A DNA stretch of 64,000 bases. Source: Oscillospiraceae bacterium (GTDB lineage: Bacteria > Bacillota > Clostridia > Oscillospirales > SIG627). A model generated the notes under the pieces. It made no database searches. It saw nothing but the letters and a program-made list of their open reading frames with translations, and was not told where the DNA came from. The DNA lies in contig SVQQ01000006.1 of the NCBI GenBank assembly GCA_015065265.1, forward strand, positions 1-64,000, given 5' to 3'. Numbering within the stretch: the stretch's first letter is position 1; each line of letters starts with the position of its first letter. The position numbers were made by a program, and so were the translations under genes. Of the stretch, positions 41,296 through 51,876 are shown one piece after another.

Positions 41296-42804
41296 TTATT
41301 CCTCCTCCAGTTCAACGATTTCGTCTGGCTGTTCTTGAACGGGAACAGTTTTAGTTCTCGATTTAAATTTATAGATAAGGCCCATAAGTTGTATGGTAAT
41401 AAGGGGTGAGAGGGCAACCAGTGCCACAACGCCGAAAGCGTCGGTAACGACGTTTCCGCCAACTCCCATACAAGCGCCCATTGCCAGAGGCAAAAGGAAG
41501 GTGGAAGTCATAGGACCACTTGCAACTCCGCCCGAGTCGAAGGCGATACCTACGAACACCGAGGGCACAAAGAAACTCATTACAAGGGCAATAAGATAGC
41601 CGGGAACGATGATGTAGTAAATACTGATACCTGTAATAACTCTCGCCATAGACAGAACCACAGCGCCCGAAACACCGATTGACAGTGCGGTATTCATCAT
41701 TTTATGAGAAACGAGACCACCTGTGATTTCGTCTACCTGTGCATTGAGGACTTGTACCGCAGGTTCGGCTTTTACAATGAAGTAACCTACAAGAGCGCCG
41801 ATAGGAAGAAGAAGTAATTTATATTCACCGCTTCCCAGATACGTACCAAGGAGACTTCCCACAGGGGCAAAACCTACGTTAACACCTGCAAGGAAAAGAA
41901 TAAGACCTATTGCGGTATAAACAAAACCGATAAGCATACGGAACATCTGTCTTATACGGTAGATTTTAGTAAAACTCTGGAATATGAAGAATACTGCCAC
42001 AACGGGAACTATGGTAATTCCCACTTCTTTCATATAGTGAGGAAGTTCGTGGTAGAAAATTTTTGCAACGTCGGTAGTGGATAAAATAGGGGCAAGTTCC
42101 GTACTGTTGTAAATGGCTTCGGTGGGGTTATAGAAAATGCCCAGCAAAAGAACAGACAAAATAGGTCCGATACTGCAAAGAGCGATAAGACCGAAACTGT
42201 CGGAGGAACTGTCCTTATCGTTTCTTGCTGCAGAAAAACCGATACCGAGGGTCATTATAAAGGGTACTGTCATAGGACCTGTGGTAACACCGCCTGAGTC
42301 GAATGCCACCGCAGTAAATTCGTTTGGCGCAAAGAAAGAGATAACGAATACCGCTATGTAAAAAACGGTAAGTATTCTTGAAAGGGGCACCTTGAATTTT
42401 ATTCTCAAAAATGCGATAACCAGAAAAACGCCGACCCCTGCCGCCACAGTATAAATAAGTACGGAGTTGGGTATGGACGCTACCTGATTTGCAAGTACCT
42501 GTAAGTCAGGCTCGGCAACGGTTATGATAAAGCCCATCACAAAACAGATTGCCAGAATGAAAGTGAGAATCTTTACGTGCATTATTTTAGTACCGATACC
42601 TCTGCCGAGGGGAGTGACCGACATTTCGGCACCCATCTGGAAAAATCCCATACCTACTATTAGTAGCAGTGCTCCCACAAGGAATAATGCAACTGTTCCT
42701 ATTTCCATTGGTACAAGGGTGATACTCAAAATCAAAACGATTACCGTTATAGGAAGTACTCCCGATAGCGACTCGTTAATTTTCTCTTTTAATCTTTCAT
42801 TCAA
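41296..42804 (-). CDS. DUF1538 family membrane transporter
   Basis: A 502-residue protein with about twelve membrane segments and an internal duplication. The motif FDSGGVTTGPMTVPF in the first half and FDSGGVASGPMTSTF in the second half are typical of DUF1538. Homologues called UmpA/UmpB were reported as cation/proton antiporters in Halomonas; here both halves are fused. The start is TTG 42804, overlapping the NAPRT stop by 8 bp, with GGGGGG seven bases upstream. Likely a PII-controlled transporter; the ion is not known. Confidence 0.82.
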   Translation of the reverse strand: MNERLKEKINESLSGVLPITVIVLILSITLVPMEIGTVALFLVGALLLIVGMGFFQMGAEMSVTPLGRGIGTKIMHVKILTFILAICFVMGFIITVAEPDLQVLANQVASIPNSVLIYTVAAGVGVFLVIAFLRIKFKVPLSRILTVFYIAVFVISFFAPNEFTAVAFDSGGVTTGPMTVPFIMTLGIGFSAARNDKDSSSDSFGLIALCSIGPILSVLLLGIFYNPTEAIYNSTELAPILSTTDVAKIFYHELPHYMKEVGITIVPVVAVFFIFQSFTKIYRIRQMFRMLIGFVYTAIGLILFLAGVNVGFAPVGSLLGTYLGSGEYKLLLLPIGALVGYFIVKAEPAVQVLNAQVDEITGGLVSHKMMNTALSIGVSGAVVLSMARVITGISIYYIIVPGYLIALVMSFFVPSVFVGIAFDSGGVASGPMTSTFLLPLAMGACMGVGGNVVTDAFGVVALVALSPLITIQLMGLIYKFKSRTKTVPVQEQPDEIVELEEE

Positions 42805-44245
42805 TTAAATTCCCCCCTTTCTCTCTTTTTACCTTTTGAAGTAACTTTTCTTTTATGTCATAAAGGCTCTCCGAGAGACACACACCATATCTGTCAGGTG
42901 TATCAAGGTCGGTTATACCTTTTTCAAGCAGTTTTATTTCGCCCTCGCATCTTTTCTTTATTTCCTCGATAGAAGGCTTTGAATAGACTTCCTTTCCGCC
43001 TTTGAAAACAGGCACTTGCAGTTCTTTTACAAAGAAATCTTTAAATACTCTTTTCTCACTTGTTACAGGGTCAATGAGGGTTATAGGCTTCGTGTCGGAT
43101 ATCGTCTCATAGAAAAGACAAACAGCGTCACAAAGTGCAATGCCACTTTTTTTAGAATAAAGGCGGTATAGTTTTTTATAATGGGGCGTGGTGGACTTCC
43201 CCGAGTTTTCGCTAACCTTGATTTTGGGAACAATCTCACCGTTTTCTTCTTTTGCCACCAGTTTATAGACTCCGCCGAAAACAGAGTCGCTCTTTGCGGT
43301 TATAAGGCGTTCACCAACGCCGAAGGAATCCACCTTTGCACCCTTTGAGATAAGGTCTCTGATTACCATTTCGTCAAGGGCGTTTGATGCCACGATTTTA
43401 CAGTGTTGAAGTCCCGCCTCGTCCAGCATTTCACGAGCCTTTATTGAAAGATACTTAATATCTCCCGAGTCAATTCTGATAGAACAGTTCTTTACACCGC
43501 ACTCTTTGAAAGCCTTTATGGCGTTTGGCACACCGCTTGATAAAACGTTGAAGGTGTCGACAAGTAGGGTCACGTTATCGCGGTAAACCTTGCAATAGGC
43601 GAGAAAAGCCTCATATTCACTGTCGAACATCTGTATAAAGGAGTGAGCCATAGTACCTGTGGCGGTAACGGAAAAATCCTTGTCCGCCATAGTACAGGCA
43701 GTACCCGAACAACCGCCGATATACGCTGCTCTTGCACCAAGGACGGCGGCGTCTCTTCCGTGGGCTCGTCTTGACCCGAATTCAAAAACAGGTCTGCCCT
43801 CGGCACTTCTTACTATTCTGTTTGCCTTTGTTGCAATAAGTGACTGGTGATTAAAGTTCAGTAGCAGAAAAGTCTCGATAAATTGTGCCTCAATGGCAGG
43901 GGCTCTGACGGTAATCACAGGTTCGTTTGGAAAAATAGGTGTCCCTTCGGGGATTGAAAAAATATCCCCTGTAAATTTAAAAGTTTCAAGATATTGTAAA
44001 AAGTCTTGAGAAAAACGGTTTTTATTCCTTAAAAACTCGATGTCGTCACTGGTGAATTTAAGGTTTTTAATATACTCTATAATTTCCTCAAGTCCTGCAA
44101 AGATGGCAAAACCCGCCCCGTCGGGCACCTTTCTGAAAAAGGCGTCAAAATAGACTATTTCGTCTTTTTTTCCTAATTCAAAAAATCCGTTTGCCATTGT
44201 AATTTCATAAAAATCACAAAGCAGTGTATAGTTTTTCTCTGACAT
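42797..44245 (-). CDS. pncB: Nicotinate phosphoribosyltransferase
   Basis: NAPRT joins nicotinate and PRPP to nicotinate mononucleotide in the NAD salvage pathway. The 482 residues include YTLLCDFYEITMANGFFE, the segment FEFGSRRAHGRDAAVLGARA and IRIDSGDI, all family motifs. ATG 44245 with GAGGAG is chosen over GTG 44251. It is coupled to the DUF1538 gene downstream and lies 14 bp after asnB. Confidence 0.93.
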   Translation of the reverse strand: MSEKNYTLLCDFYEITMANGFFELGKKDEIVYFDAFFRKVPDGAGFAIFAGLEEIIEYIKNLKFTSDDIEFLRNKNRFSQDFLQYLETFKFTGDIFSIPEGTPIFPNEPVITVRAPAIEAQFIETFLLLNFNHQSLIATKANRIVRSAEGRPVFEFGSRRAHGRDAAVLGARAAYIGGCSGTACTMADKDFSVTATGTMAHSFIQMFDSEYEAFLAYCKVYRDNVTLLVDTFNVLSSGVPNAIKAFKECGVKNCSIRIDSGDIKYLSIKAREMLDEAGLQHCKIVASNALDEMVIRDLISKGAKVDSFGVGERLITAKSDSVFGGVYKLVAKEENGEIVPKIKVSENSGKSTTPHYKKLYRLYSKKSGIALCDAVCLFYETISDTKPITLIDPVTSEKRVFKDFFVKELQVPVFKGGKEVYSKPSIEEIKKRCEGEIKLLEKGITDLDTPDRYGVCLSESLYDIKEKLLQKVKREKGGNLIE

Positions 44246-44259
44246 TTTCACTCCTCGTT

Positions 44260-46110
44260 TTATTTAACAAAAAGCGAGTACCAACGTAAGAACACAAGGA
44301 TAACCCACAGTTTGCGGTAGTTGTCTTCCTTGCCCTCACGGTGAGCGTCTAAAAGGCGAAGCGCTTCTTTTTTGTCAATATATTCTTCTCCGCCTGAATT
44401 AACGATAATATCCTTTGCCCAGAGGTAGAGTTCGTCTTTCAGCCATTTGCGAACGGGGACAGGATATCCCAGTTTGGGCCTCATTACAGTCTCCTCGTTT
44501 ACAAGGTCTCGGAAAGCGTGGCGGAAGATGTATTTTGTAGTTTTGTGCGATAGTTTTTCATCTGAATGAAGAGTAGATGCAAGAGCAAAGACCTCTTTAT
44601 CAAGGAAAGGCACTCTCACTTCAAGGGAATGTGCCATACTCAGTCTGTCGCCTTTGACGAGAATGTCACCTCTCAGCCAGGTGTTCATATCCACGTATTG
44701 CATTTTCGTAATACCGGGCATTCCCTTAACGTCGGCGTAAATATCCTTTGTAACCTGAGCGAAGTTTACTTCAGGGTCAAAGGTTTTAAGAATTTTCCCC
44801 TTTTCTTCTTCGTTAAATATAAAAGCGTTACCCACGTATCTTTCTTCAAGAGGGGTCGTACCTCTGTAAAGGAGTTGTTTTCCTTTAACGTGGTCGGGAA
44901 GAGCCTTTGAAAGACTTTTAAGAGGCTTCTTTATAAAGTTTGGCAGGGCGTTGAGTTTGTCGGAAACCACAGTTTCGTTATAAACTCTGTATCCCCCGAA
45001 AAGTTCGTCCGAGCCTTCACCCGACAGTACAACTTTAAGGTGACGTGCCGCCTCTTCGCAAATGAGATAAATTGCCATTGTTGAGGGGTCTGCCACAGGG
45101 AAATCAAGGTGATAAACCACCTTGTCAAAGGCACGTTTAAAGTCTTCAAGTCCTGCCACAAGTTTTATATGCTCTACGTCAAGGTGTTTTGCAATTCCTG
45201 TGGCTTCTTCAATTTCCGAATATTCCTTTACACCGAAAGCAACGGTGAAAGCTTTAATTCCTGGGTTAAGTTTACTTGCTGTGGCAGTAATTACTGCGGA
45301 GTCTATTCCGCCTGACAGGAAAGTTCCTACGTCAACGTCGCTTATCATGTGGTATTCTACCGACTTTTCCACGGTACGTCTTAAAAGTTCAGCCTTCTTC
45401 TCAAAGTCGTTAGACTTTTGAGGACGGAATACGGGAGTATAGTATTTTTCAAGCCTTACGTCTTTATCCCCGTTAAAATCGCAGACCATATAGTAACCTG
45501 CAGGTAAAATCTTAATCTCGGGGTGAAGAGTCTGGGGCTCGGGTATATATTGGAAGGTAAAATAGTGTTGCAGATTTGTTTTGTCAATGAGTGTCTTGTC
45601 AAGGGAAGGGTCAAGGTAAAAAGCCTTTGATTCCGAAGAAAAGAGAATTCTTCCCTCACGCTCGATATAGTAAAGAGGCTTTATACCGAAGGGGTCACGT
45701 CCAAGGGTGATGGTGTTTTTCTCTTTGTCATAGAAACAAAAAGCAAACATTCCACGAAGTTTGTTTATAAACTTTTCCCCCTCAACAGAAAAGAGAGTTA
45801 GCATAACTTCAATTTCAGAGTTAGTCTTAAACTCAAAGCCTTTTTCTATAAGTTCCGCTCTCAGTTCTCGGTAATTGTAAATTTCACCGTTGAAAATACC
45901 AACAAAACGCTCACGGTATTCAAAGGGTTGACTGCCTTTTTCAAGGTCGATAATACTCAGCCTTCTGAAAGCGATGGCAAGATTTTCAAAAATCAAAGCC
46001 TTGTCTTCATCTGGCCCTCTGTGAGCGATTGACTCGGACATATTATTTATCAAAGTTTTATCAAGGTCTTCAAGGGGGGCTTTTTTAAACATCCCTACAA
46101 ATCCGCACAA
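44260..46110 (-). CDS. asnB: Asparagine synthase (glutamine-hydrolysing)
   Basis: A 616-residue enzyme that makes asparagine from aspartate, glutamine and ATP. The N-terminal nucleophile Cys2 is in MCGFVGMF, the glutaminase domain is about 1-210, and the synthase domain has the PP-loop FLSGGIDSA and VVLSGEGSDELFGGY. The start is TTG 46110 with AAAGGAG upstream; it is fixed by the need for Cys2. It lies in the minus-strand gene train between a membrane protein gene and pncB. Confidence 0.95.
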   Translation of the reverse strand: MCGFVGMFKKAPLEDLDKTLINNMSESIAHRGPDEDKALIFENLAIAFRRLSIIDLEKGSQPFEYRERFVGIFNGEIYNYRELRAELIEKGFEFKTNSEIEVMLTLFSVEGEKFINKLRGMFAFCFYDKEKNTITLGRDPFGIKPLYYIEREGRILFSSESKAFYLDPSLDKTLIDKTNLQHYFTFQYIPEPQTLHPEIKILPAGYYMVCDFNGDKDVRLEKYYTPVFRPQKSNDFEKKAELLRRTVEKSVEYHMISDVDVGTFLSGGIDSAVITATASKLNPGIKAFTVAFGVKEYSEIEEATGIAKHLDVEHIKLVAGLEDFKRAFDKVVYHLDFPVADPSTMAIYLICEEAARHLKVVLSGEGSDELFGGYRVYNETVVSDKLNALPNFIKKPLKSLSKALPDHVKGKQLLYRGTTPLEERYVGNAFIFNEEEKGKILKTFDPEVNFAQVTKDIYADVKGMPGITKMQYVDMNTWLRGDILVKGDRLSMAHSLEVRVPFLDKEVFALASTLHSDEKLSHKTTKYIFRHAFRDLVNEETVMRPKLGYPVPVRKWLKDELYLWAKDIIVNSGGEEYIDKKEALRLLDAHREGKEDNYRKLWVILVFLRWYSLFVK

Positions 46111-46133
46111 AGTTTTAGTCTCCTTTTATTTTT

Positions 46134-47384
46134 TCATTCTTTGTTATCAGTTGAAATCTGTTTTTTTAATTTTATAACGTAATTTATAAACAGGGCAATA
46201 AACGTTACCCCGAAAATTGCAGAGGGAAATACGAAGGTGGTGTTAAGAGAGGGGAAGGAATAGAGGAAAAATGCGAAAAATCCAAGCACCACGCCACCAA
46301 GGGAGTATAAAAATAAACTGTCTTGAAGAGGGTCTTTAAGATAAGCCTTGTTCATATAGGACAGAGTCTTAACTAAAAGGAAAATCGTAATAATAAGAGA
46401 AACTGCCGAAAGGAAAGAGAGCACTATGGACAAAGGTTTCTCTGCAAAAGTGTAGTCAAAGACAAATTTGTTTTTTGCCATAGGCAAAAGCCTGTAAAGA
46501 AAATTTGCAAGACTGAGTACTGCCCCAACACAAGACACAAGTGTCAGAGGTATAGTCTTTTGACCAAGTTTTTTGTTTGCAAAAATTCCACCAACTGAAA
46601 TTAAAACAAAACCGATAAAGGTGGGAAGTACGTCAAGATAGTCGACGTAAAGGTCACAGAAGAACAGTATTCCGAAGGCAAAAAGTGTGAGAACAACCGA
46701 AGAGTTCTTTTTAAGCATTCTCGACTTTGAATTTAAAACTGTTTCTTTGTAAGAGAGGAGAGTTTTTTCTTGAAGGAGAGTGTTTTTCTTAATTTCCCTA
46801 AAGAAAGGAATGAAGAAAGAGAGCATCACGATTGTGATTACCACCGACAGTAAAAATGCGAAAATCATAAATACGTGCATCGCACCTTCAAAGTCTATAA
46901 ACCAGGTGTCCTCAGAGTAGTTACCTGTGGTCTTACTGTCAAGGAAAGTAACGGTTGTAGGCAACACCATAAGGGCGTTTTTAAGCGCGAAGAATACGTA
47001 CAGATACCACTTTGCCATATTTATTCTGTCCGAATTCAGCGGTGCATCGAGGCGGACGGCAAGATAATCCAGACCTATCAAGAGGTTTGAAGCAAAGGAA
47101 AATACCGTCAGTACCTCAAAAATCATATAAGAGAAGGTCACAAGAAGCATGTCGGAGGTGCCCATTGTAAAGGTGAAAAAGGAAAAGACTACCTTCACAA
47201 TAGAAAAACCTATCATACGTTTTGCAAGTTTTTTTGCGTCAAAAAGTCTCTCTTCCAACTCTCCTAACTTGTCAAGCCCCAGTGCTATCATTATCCAACC
47301 CAAAAAGTCGGGAAGAAAGTCAAAGGTGGCAACGTCAGGGGATAAAAGGAAAATAAGTCCCCAAAAGATTAAAGAAAAACCCAT
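46134..47384 (-). CDS. Polytopic membrane protein with internal duplication, unknown function
   Basis: A 416-residue protein with about ten hydrophobic segments. The motif FDFLPDFLGWIMIALGLDKL near residue 20 and the related YLDVLPTFIGFVLISVGGI near residue 245 mark two homologous halves. No charged transport motif or enzymatic signature is recognised. It lies 22 bp after secA and 23 bp before asnB in the same direction. Function unknown. Confidence 0.7.
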   Translation of the reverse strand: MGFSLIFWGLIFLLSPDVATFDFLPDFLGWIMIALGLDKLGELEERLFDAKKLAKRMIGFSIVKVVFSFFTFTMGTSDMLLVTFSYMIFEVLTVFSFASNLLIGLDYLAVRLDAPLNSDRINMAKWYLYVFFALKNALMVLPTTVTFLDSKTTGNYSEDTWFIDFEGAMHVFMIFAFLLSVVITIVMLSFFIPFFREIKKNTLLQEKTLLSYKETVLNSKSRMLKKNSSVVLTLFAFGILFFCDLYVDYLDVLPTFIGFVLISVGGIFANKKLGQKTIPLTLVSCVGAVLSLANFLYRLLPMAKNKFVFDYTFAEKPLSIVLSFLSAVSLIITIFLLVKTLSYMNKAYLKDPLQDSLFLYSLGGVVLGFFAFFLYSFPSLNTTFVFPSAIFGVTFIALFINYVIKLKKQISTDNKE

Positions 47385-47406
47385 TTAAAATTCCTTTCTT
47401 TTGCCC

Positions 47407-50163
47407 TTATTCAGCGTCGGAGGTATTCTTTCCGCAACATTTTTTATATTTAAGGCCACTTCCGCAAGGACAAGGGTCGTTTCTGCCTACCTTTTCGGCG
47501 GCAGTCTTCTTCACAGGGGCTTTTTTCACAGGGGTATCGCTTCCGCCGTGAGATGCACCCGTAATCTTAGCAACCATTTCACGTTTGATTTGAAGTTTTG
47601 GCTGATAGGTCAGTATCTCGCGGACGGTGTCACGTCTGATATTTGAAATCATTTCGTCAAACATCTGTGAAGATGCAATTTTATATTCTGTAACAGGGTC
47701 TCGCTGACCGTATGCCTGAAGAGTGATAGTGCTTTGCAGAGCATCCATTGTGTCAATGTGGTTCATCCACTTTCTGTCAACGTTGCGAAGAAGTATTATG
47801 CGTTCAATTTCACGCATTTTTTCTTCACCCACAAGGACTGTCTTTTCTTCATAGAGTTTTGTGGCTCTGTCGCAGAGCATATCTATTACGTCTTTTGAAC
47901 TCATCTCGTCAAGAGCGTCACCGCTTTCACGGAAGTCTTCGTCAAAGGTGAGAAAACCGAAAAATTCACGTCGAAGAGCATCGAGATTCCAGGTGTCAGG
48001 CGTGTCCCCTGACATATAAGCGAGAACCGATTCGGAAATTACCGACTTTATCATTGAGAAAATCTTATCACTGATGTCGTCTCCGTCCAGTACCTGACCT
48101 CTCTCTTTATAGATAACGTTTCTCTGTTCGCTCATAACGTTGTCATAGAGAAGAACGTTACGTCTTCTTGCAAAGTTCTGTCCTTCAAGACGCTTTTGAG
48201 CATTTTCTATGGTACTTGACAGGACTTTTGCGTCAATGGACTGGTCTTCTTCAAGTCCCAGTCTTTCTACTACGCCTGTTAATCTGTCTCCGCTAAAGAG
48301 TCTCATAAGGTCATCGTCAAGTGAAAGATAGAAGGTAGAAGCACCTGGGTCTCCCTGACGTCCTGCACGTCCTCTTAACTGGTTGTCAATTCGTCTTGAC
48401 TCGTGGCGTTCAGTACCTATAATGCAAAGTCCACCCGCCTGTCTTACCTTTTCTGCTTCGGGAAGTATCTCTTTTTCGTACTCTGCAACAAGTTCGTTGT
48501 AACGACGTCTTACACCAAGGACACTTTCGTCCTCTGTATCTGTTGCAGTGTCTGCCATAGAGATGAGTTCTTCAGGGTATTGCTCTTTTGCAAGTTGACT
48601 CTTTGCCAAAAATTCAGGGTTACCCCCAAGCATAATGTCTGTACCACGTCCTGCCATATTTGTGGAAATGGTAACAGCGCCGAATTTTCCTGCCTGAGCA
48701 ACTATCTGCGCCTCTTTTTCGTGGAATTTGGCGTTGAGTACGTTGTGGGGGATACCCCTCTTTTGAAGGATTTTAGAAAGTTCCTCGGATTTATCTATGG
48801 AAACTGTACCTACAAGAACAGGTTGTCCGTTCTTGTGACATTCTTCTATTTTTGAAACAATGGCATTTATTTTGCCCTTTTTGTTTTTGAAGACCTTGTC
48901 TTCGTCGTCCTTTCTTATCATTGGACGGTTAGTGGGTATCACGATTACGTCAAGAGAATATATTTCTCTGAATTCCTGTTCTTCTGTCAGAGCAGTACCC
49001 GTCATACCCGAAAGTTTTTTATAGAGTCTGAAATAGTTCTGGAAGGTAATTGTGGCAAGAGTCTTTGACTCACGTTCAACCTTAACGTTTTCCTTTGCCT
49101 CTATTGCCTGATGCAGACCGTCGGAATAGCGTCTGCCGGGCATAAGTCTTCCTGTAAAGGTATCGACAATAATTACCTGATTATCCTTTACAACGTAGTC
49201 AACGTCACGTTTCATAGTACCGTGAGCCTTGATTGCCTGATTTACGTGGTGGGCAAGGGTAGCGTTTTCCATATCGGCGAAGTTTTCGATGCCAAAATGC
49301 TCCTCCACTTTTCTTACACCGCGGGATGTGAGAGTGGCGGTGTTAGCCTTTTCGTCTATGATATAGTCGTATTTTGTGTCAAGTTCTTCGTCGATTTCCT
49401 TGTCGTTTGACTCTTTAATCTTTATGGATTTGAGAGTTTTCGCAAAGAGGTTTACAACGTCGTAAAGTTCTGTGGATTTATCTCCCTGACCCGAAATGAT
49501 AAGGGGAGTTCTTGCTTCGTCAATAAGAATTGAGTCCACTTCATCCACTATTGCAAAGTTGTGAGGACGCTGAACTCTGTCCTCTTTGAAGATAACGAGA
49601 TTGTCTCTTAAATAGTCGAAACCGAACTCGTTATTCGTACCGTAGGTAATGTCGGCGTTATACGCCTTGCGTCTTTCTTCGTTTGTCAGTCCGTGAACGA
49701 TAAGTCCTACTTCAAGACCTAAAAAGGAGTAAATCTTACCCATCCACTCGCTGTCACGCTTTGCAAGGTAGTCGTTTACCGTTACAATGTGAACGCCCTT
49801 GCCTGAAAGGGCATTGAGGTAAGCGGGGAGAGTTGCCATAAGTGTCTTACCTTCACCCGTTCTCATTTCGGCAATTCTGCCCTGATGTATTACGATACCG
49901 CCGATAAGTTGCACTTTGTAGTGACGTTTTCCAAGGACTCTCGTTGATGCCTCTCGAACGAGGGCAAAGGCGTCGGGAAGAATATCGTCGAGAGTTTCAC
50001 CCTTATTTAGACGCTCTTTCAAAATGGCGGTCTGTGAGGTGAGTTCCTCGTCGCTCATCTCTTGGTACTTGTCACCGAGAGCCTCTATCTTGTCGATTAA
50101 GGGCATTATCTTTTTTATTTCTCTTTCGCTATGTGTACCGAAAATTTTAGTAATTAAACTCAT
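47407..50163 (-). CDS. secA: Preprotein translocase ATPase SecA
   Basis: SecA drives secretory proteins through SecYEG. The 918 residues have Walker A RTGEGKT at 101-107, [19 protein letters not shown], the preprotein-crosslinking domain, NBD2 ([10 protein letters not shown]), and the C-terminal zinc motif [15 protein letters not shown] preceded by a Lys-rich linker. It is a full-length, single SecA of the general type. It follows gpsA by 23 bp. Confidence 0.97.
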   Translation of the reverse strand: MSLITKIFGTHSEREIKKIMPLIDKIEALGDKYQEMSDEELTSQTAILKERLNKGETLDDILPDAFALVREASTRVLGKRHYKVQLIGGIVIHQGRIAEMRTGEGKTLMATLPAYLNALSGKGVHIVTVNDYLAKRDSEWMGKIYSFLGLEVGLIVHGLTNEERRKAYNADITYGTNNEFGFDYLRDNLVIFKEDRVQRPHNFAIVDEVDSILIDEARTPLIISGQGDKSTELYDVVNLFAKTLKSIKIKESNDKEIDEELDTKYDYIIDEKANTATLTSRGVRKVEEHFGIENFADMENATLAHHVNQAIKAHGTMKRDVDYVVKDNQVIIVDTFTGRLMPGRRYSDGLHQAIEAKENVKVERESKTLATITFQNYFRLYKKLSGMTGTALTEEQEFREIYSLDVIVIPTNRPMIRKDDEDKVFKNKKGKINAIVSKIEECHKNGQPVLVGTVSIDKSEELSKILQKRGIPHNVLNAKFHEKEAQIVAQAGKFGAVTISTNMAGRGTDIMLGGNPEFLAKSQLAKEQYPEELISMADTATDTEDESVLGVRRRYNELVAEYEKEILPEAEKVRQAGGLCIIGTERHESRRIDNQLRGRAGRQGDPGASTFYLSLDDDLMRLFSGDRLTGVVERLGLEEDQSIDAKVLSSTIENAQKRLEGQNFARRRNVLLYDNVMSEQRNVIYKERGQVLDGDDISDKIFSMIKSVISESVLAYMSGDTPDTWNLDALRREFFGFLTFDEDFRESGDALDEMSSKDVIDMLCDRATKLYEEKTVLVGEEKMREIERIILLRNVDRKWMNHIDTMDALQSTITLQAYGQRDPVTEYKIASSQMFDEMISNIRRDTVREILTYQPKLQIKREMVAKITGASHGGSDTPVKKAPVKKTAAEKVGRNDPCPCGSGLKYKKCCGKNTSDAE

Positions 50164-50186
50164 TTTTGGTCCTTTCGTGAGTTAGT

Positions 50187-51146
50187 TCAAAATTCCTGTT
50201 TTATGTCTCTTGAAAAGAGAGTGTTAAGTGTTGCCTGTGGGTCTGTGTGTTCAAAAATTACCTGATATACTGCTCGGCAGATGGGAAGTTCCGTGTTATA
50301 AATCTCTGATAACTTCATAAGCGCCTTGCAAGTGCCAACGCCCTCGGAGAGCATATCGAAACTTTCACCCTTGACAAAAGCCTCGCCAAAGGCTCTGTTG
50401 TGTGAGTGAGGGGAGAAAACAGTGGCTTCGTAGTCACCGAGATGACAAAGTCCGAAAGCAGACATTGGATTTCCACCCATTGCCGAAATGAGTTTTGCCA
50501 CTTCTCCAGCACCTCTTGCCATAAGAGAGCCTTTAAGAGAGGTAAGGTTCAGTCCGTCAAGCATTCCTGCGGCAATACCTATAACGTTTTTACTTGCCGC
50601 ACCCACTTCGCTTCCTATAAGGTCGTTTCCATAATAAAAGCGGATAAGAGGACTTGAAAGAGTGTTTGCAAGTTCCATCTTGAATTCCTCGTTTTGCGAG
50701 TCGATGAGCATACAGTTAGGGATTGCACGGACAAAGTCCTGCACGTGCCCGGGTCCTACCCAGATGGCAGTGTCGTGGGGCTTTGTGTAACTCTCGTCAA
50801 AAATTTCGGTAAGTCTCTTTCCTGTGCCCTCTTCAAGCCCCTTCATACAAAGGACGAAACGCTTTTTAGAGTTCCCTTGCACTTTTTCTGACAGCATTTT
50901 CGCAAAAGAGCGAAGTTCCTGACTTGCAATAGAGATAACGATATTGTCATTTTCAAGTGCTTTATCTATGTCGTCTGTTACAAAAGTCCTGTCGTTTAGG
51001 GTAACAATGGAGTTACAGCGGTTTTCTGAAAGTTCTTTTAAGTTTTTCGAGCCCTGTCTTCCCCAGAGGATAACCTCGTCTTTAAGAGAAAGATACCAGG
51101 CAATAAAACTGCCCCATCTTCCGCATCCAAGTACAGAAAATTTCAT
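50187..51146 (-). CDS. gpsA: NAD(P)H-dependent glycerol-3-phosphate dehydrogenase
   Basis: GpsA reduces dihydroxyacetone phosphate to sn-glycerol 3-phosphate for phospholipid synthesis. The 319 residues begin with a Rossmann motif VLGCGRWGSFIAWYLS, have GPGHVQD at the usual GPSFA position, ASKNVIGIAAGMLDGL with the catalytic Lys, and RGAGEVAKL (usual RGLAEM). The substitutions are in line with a divergent gut-Clostridia branch. ATG 51146 has GAGGTG upstream. Confidence 0.88.
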   Translation of the reverse strand: MKFSVLGCGRWGSFIAWYLSLKDEVILWGRQGSKNLKELSENRCNSIVTLNDRTFVTDDIDKALENDNIVISIASQELRSFAKMLSEKVQGNSKKRFVLCMKGLEEGTGKRLTEIFDESYTKPHDTAIWVGPGHVQDFVRAIPNCMLIDSQNEEFKMELANTLSSPLIRFYYGNDLIGSEVGAASKNVIGIAAGMLDGLNLTSLKGSLMARGAGEVAKLISAMGGNPMSAFGLCHLGDYEATVFSPHSHNRAFGEAFVKGESFDMLSEGVGTCKALMKLSEIYNTELPICRAVYQVIFEHTDPQATLNTLFSRDIKQEF

Positions 51147-51161
51147 TTTTGCACCTCTGAT

Positions 51162-51713
51162 TTATCTTAATTCGTCAACGTACAGCGCTCTTTCACCGCC
51201 CACGAATTTAGGGCGGGTTCTTGCAACTGTAAGTCTTGCTTTTCCTATCATGTCAACGCTTGTTCTCACGGGTACTGCCACGGGACGAAGTTGCATACCG
51301 ATAAGTACTCCGCCAATATCAAGTCCTGCGGCGGCAGAAACCTTTTCTACTGCGCAGGGCTCGGAGAATTTATCCCAAACCGACATCGCGAAAGCACCAC
51401 CTGCGTGAAGTTGGGGCTTTGCATTGACTCTTTCAAGTCCCCACAAACGTGCCGCCTCACGCTCCACGATTACCGCGCGGTTCAGGTGTTCGCAACACTG
51501 GGCCGCAAGGTAAAGTCCTCTCTCTTTTGTCAATTCATAGGCAACGTCGGCGATTGCACGTCCCACGTCGAGAGTAGAATAAGTACCAACCTTCTGGCCC
51601 ATTACTTCACTGGTAGAGCAACCGATAACTACAAGGTCTCCTTTTTCAAGTTTTGCTTCTTTAAACAATTCTTCTAACGCAGTTTTTACCTGCAATCTTA
51701 TTTCGTCTATCAT
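51162..51713 (-). CDS. DUF436 family protein (YwlG-like)
   Basis: A 183-residue protein of the YwlG/TIGR01440 family: VVIGCSTSEVMGQKVGTYSTLDVG, AAQCCEHLNRAVIVE and PQLHAGGAFA are signatures (each visible). It is conserved in Firmicutes, but its biochemical role is not established. ATG 51713 with GAGGTGA is chosen over an in-frame ATG 63 bases upstream. It is the first gene of the minus-strand train that runs to the PII-like gene. Confidence 0.85.
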   Translation of the reverse strand: MIDEIRLQVKTALEELFKEAKLEKGDLVVIGCSTSEVMGQKVGTYSTLDVGRAIADVAYELTKERGLYLAAQCCEHLNRAVIVEREAARLWGLERVNAKPQLHAGGAFAMSVWDKFSEPCAVEKVSAAAGLDIGGVLIGMQLRPVAVPVRTSVDMIGKARLTVARTRPKFVGGERALYVDELR

Positions 51714-51764
51714 TTTCTTCACCTCAAAAGTAAAAAATAACTTCATTTGAGCATATTCATACAT

Positions 51765-51793
51765 ATTATATATCAACTTTCGTTTTTATACAA
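51765..51793 (-). promoter_or_regulatory. Promoter of the DUF436-gpsA-secA gene train
   Basis: TTGTAT (51788-51793), 17 bp, TATAAT (51765-51770) on the minus strand. Confidence 0.65.
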
Positions 51794-51810
51794 GTACATA
51801 ATGTTAATTT

Positions 51811-51846
51811 TTCCACCTTTTTATAAGGTGGAATTTTACTTTTTTT
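51811..51846 (+). terminator. Hairpin with T tract between divergent promoters
   Basis: Stem TTCCACCTT / AAGGTGGAA followed by TTTTACTTTTTTT. It lies upstream of the AEC promoter; no plus-strand gene ends here, so it may stop stray transcription. Confidence 0.5.
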
Positions 51847-51847
51847 G

Positions 51848-51876
51848 TTGCTAATAATAAAAATGTGTGTTAGAAT
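51848..51876 (+). promoter_or_regulatory. Promoter of the AEC transporter
   Basis: TTGCTA (51848-51853), 17 bp, TAGAAT (51871-51876). Confidence 0.6.
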
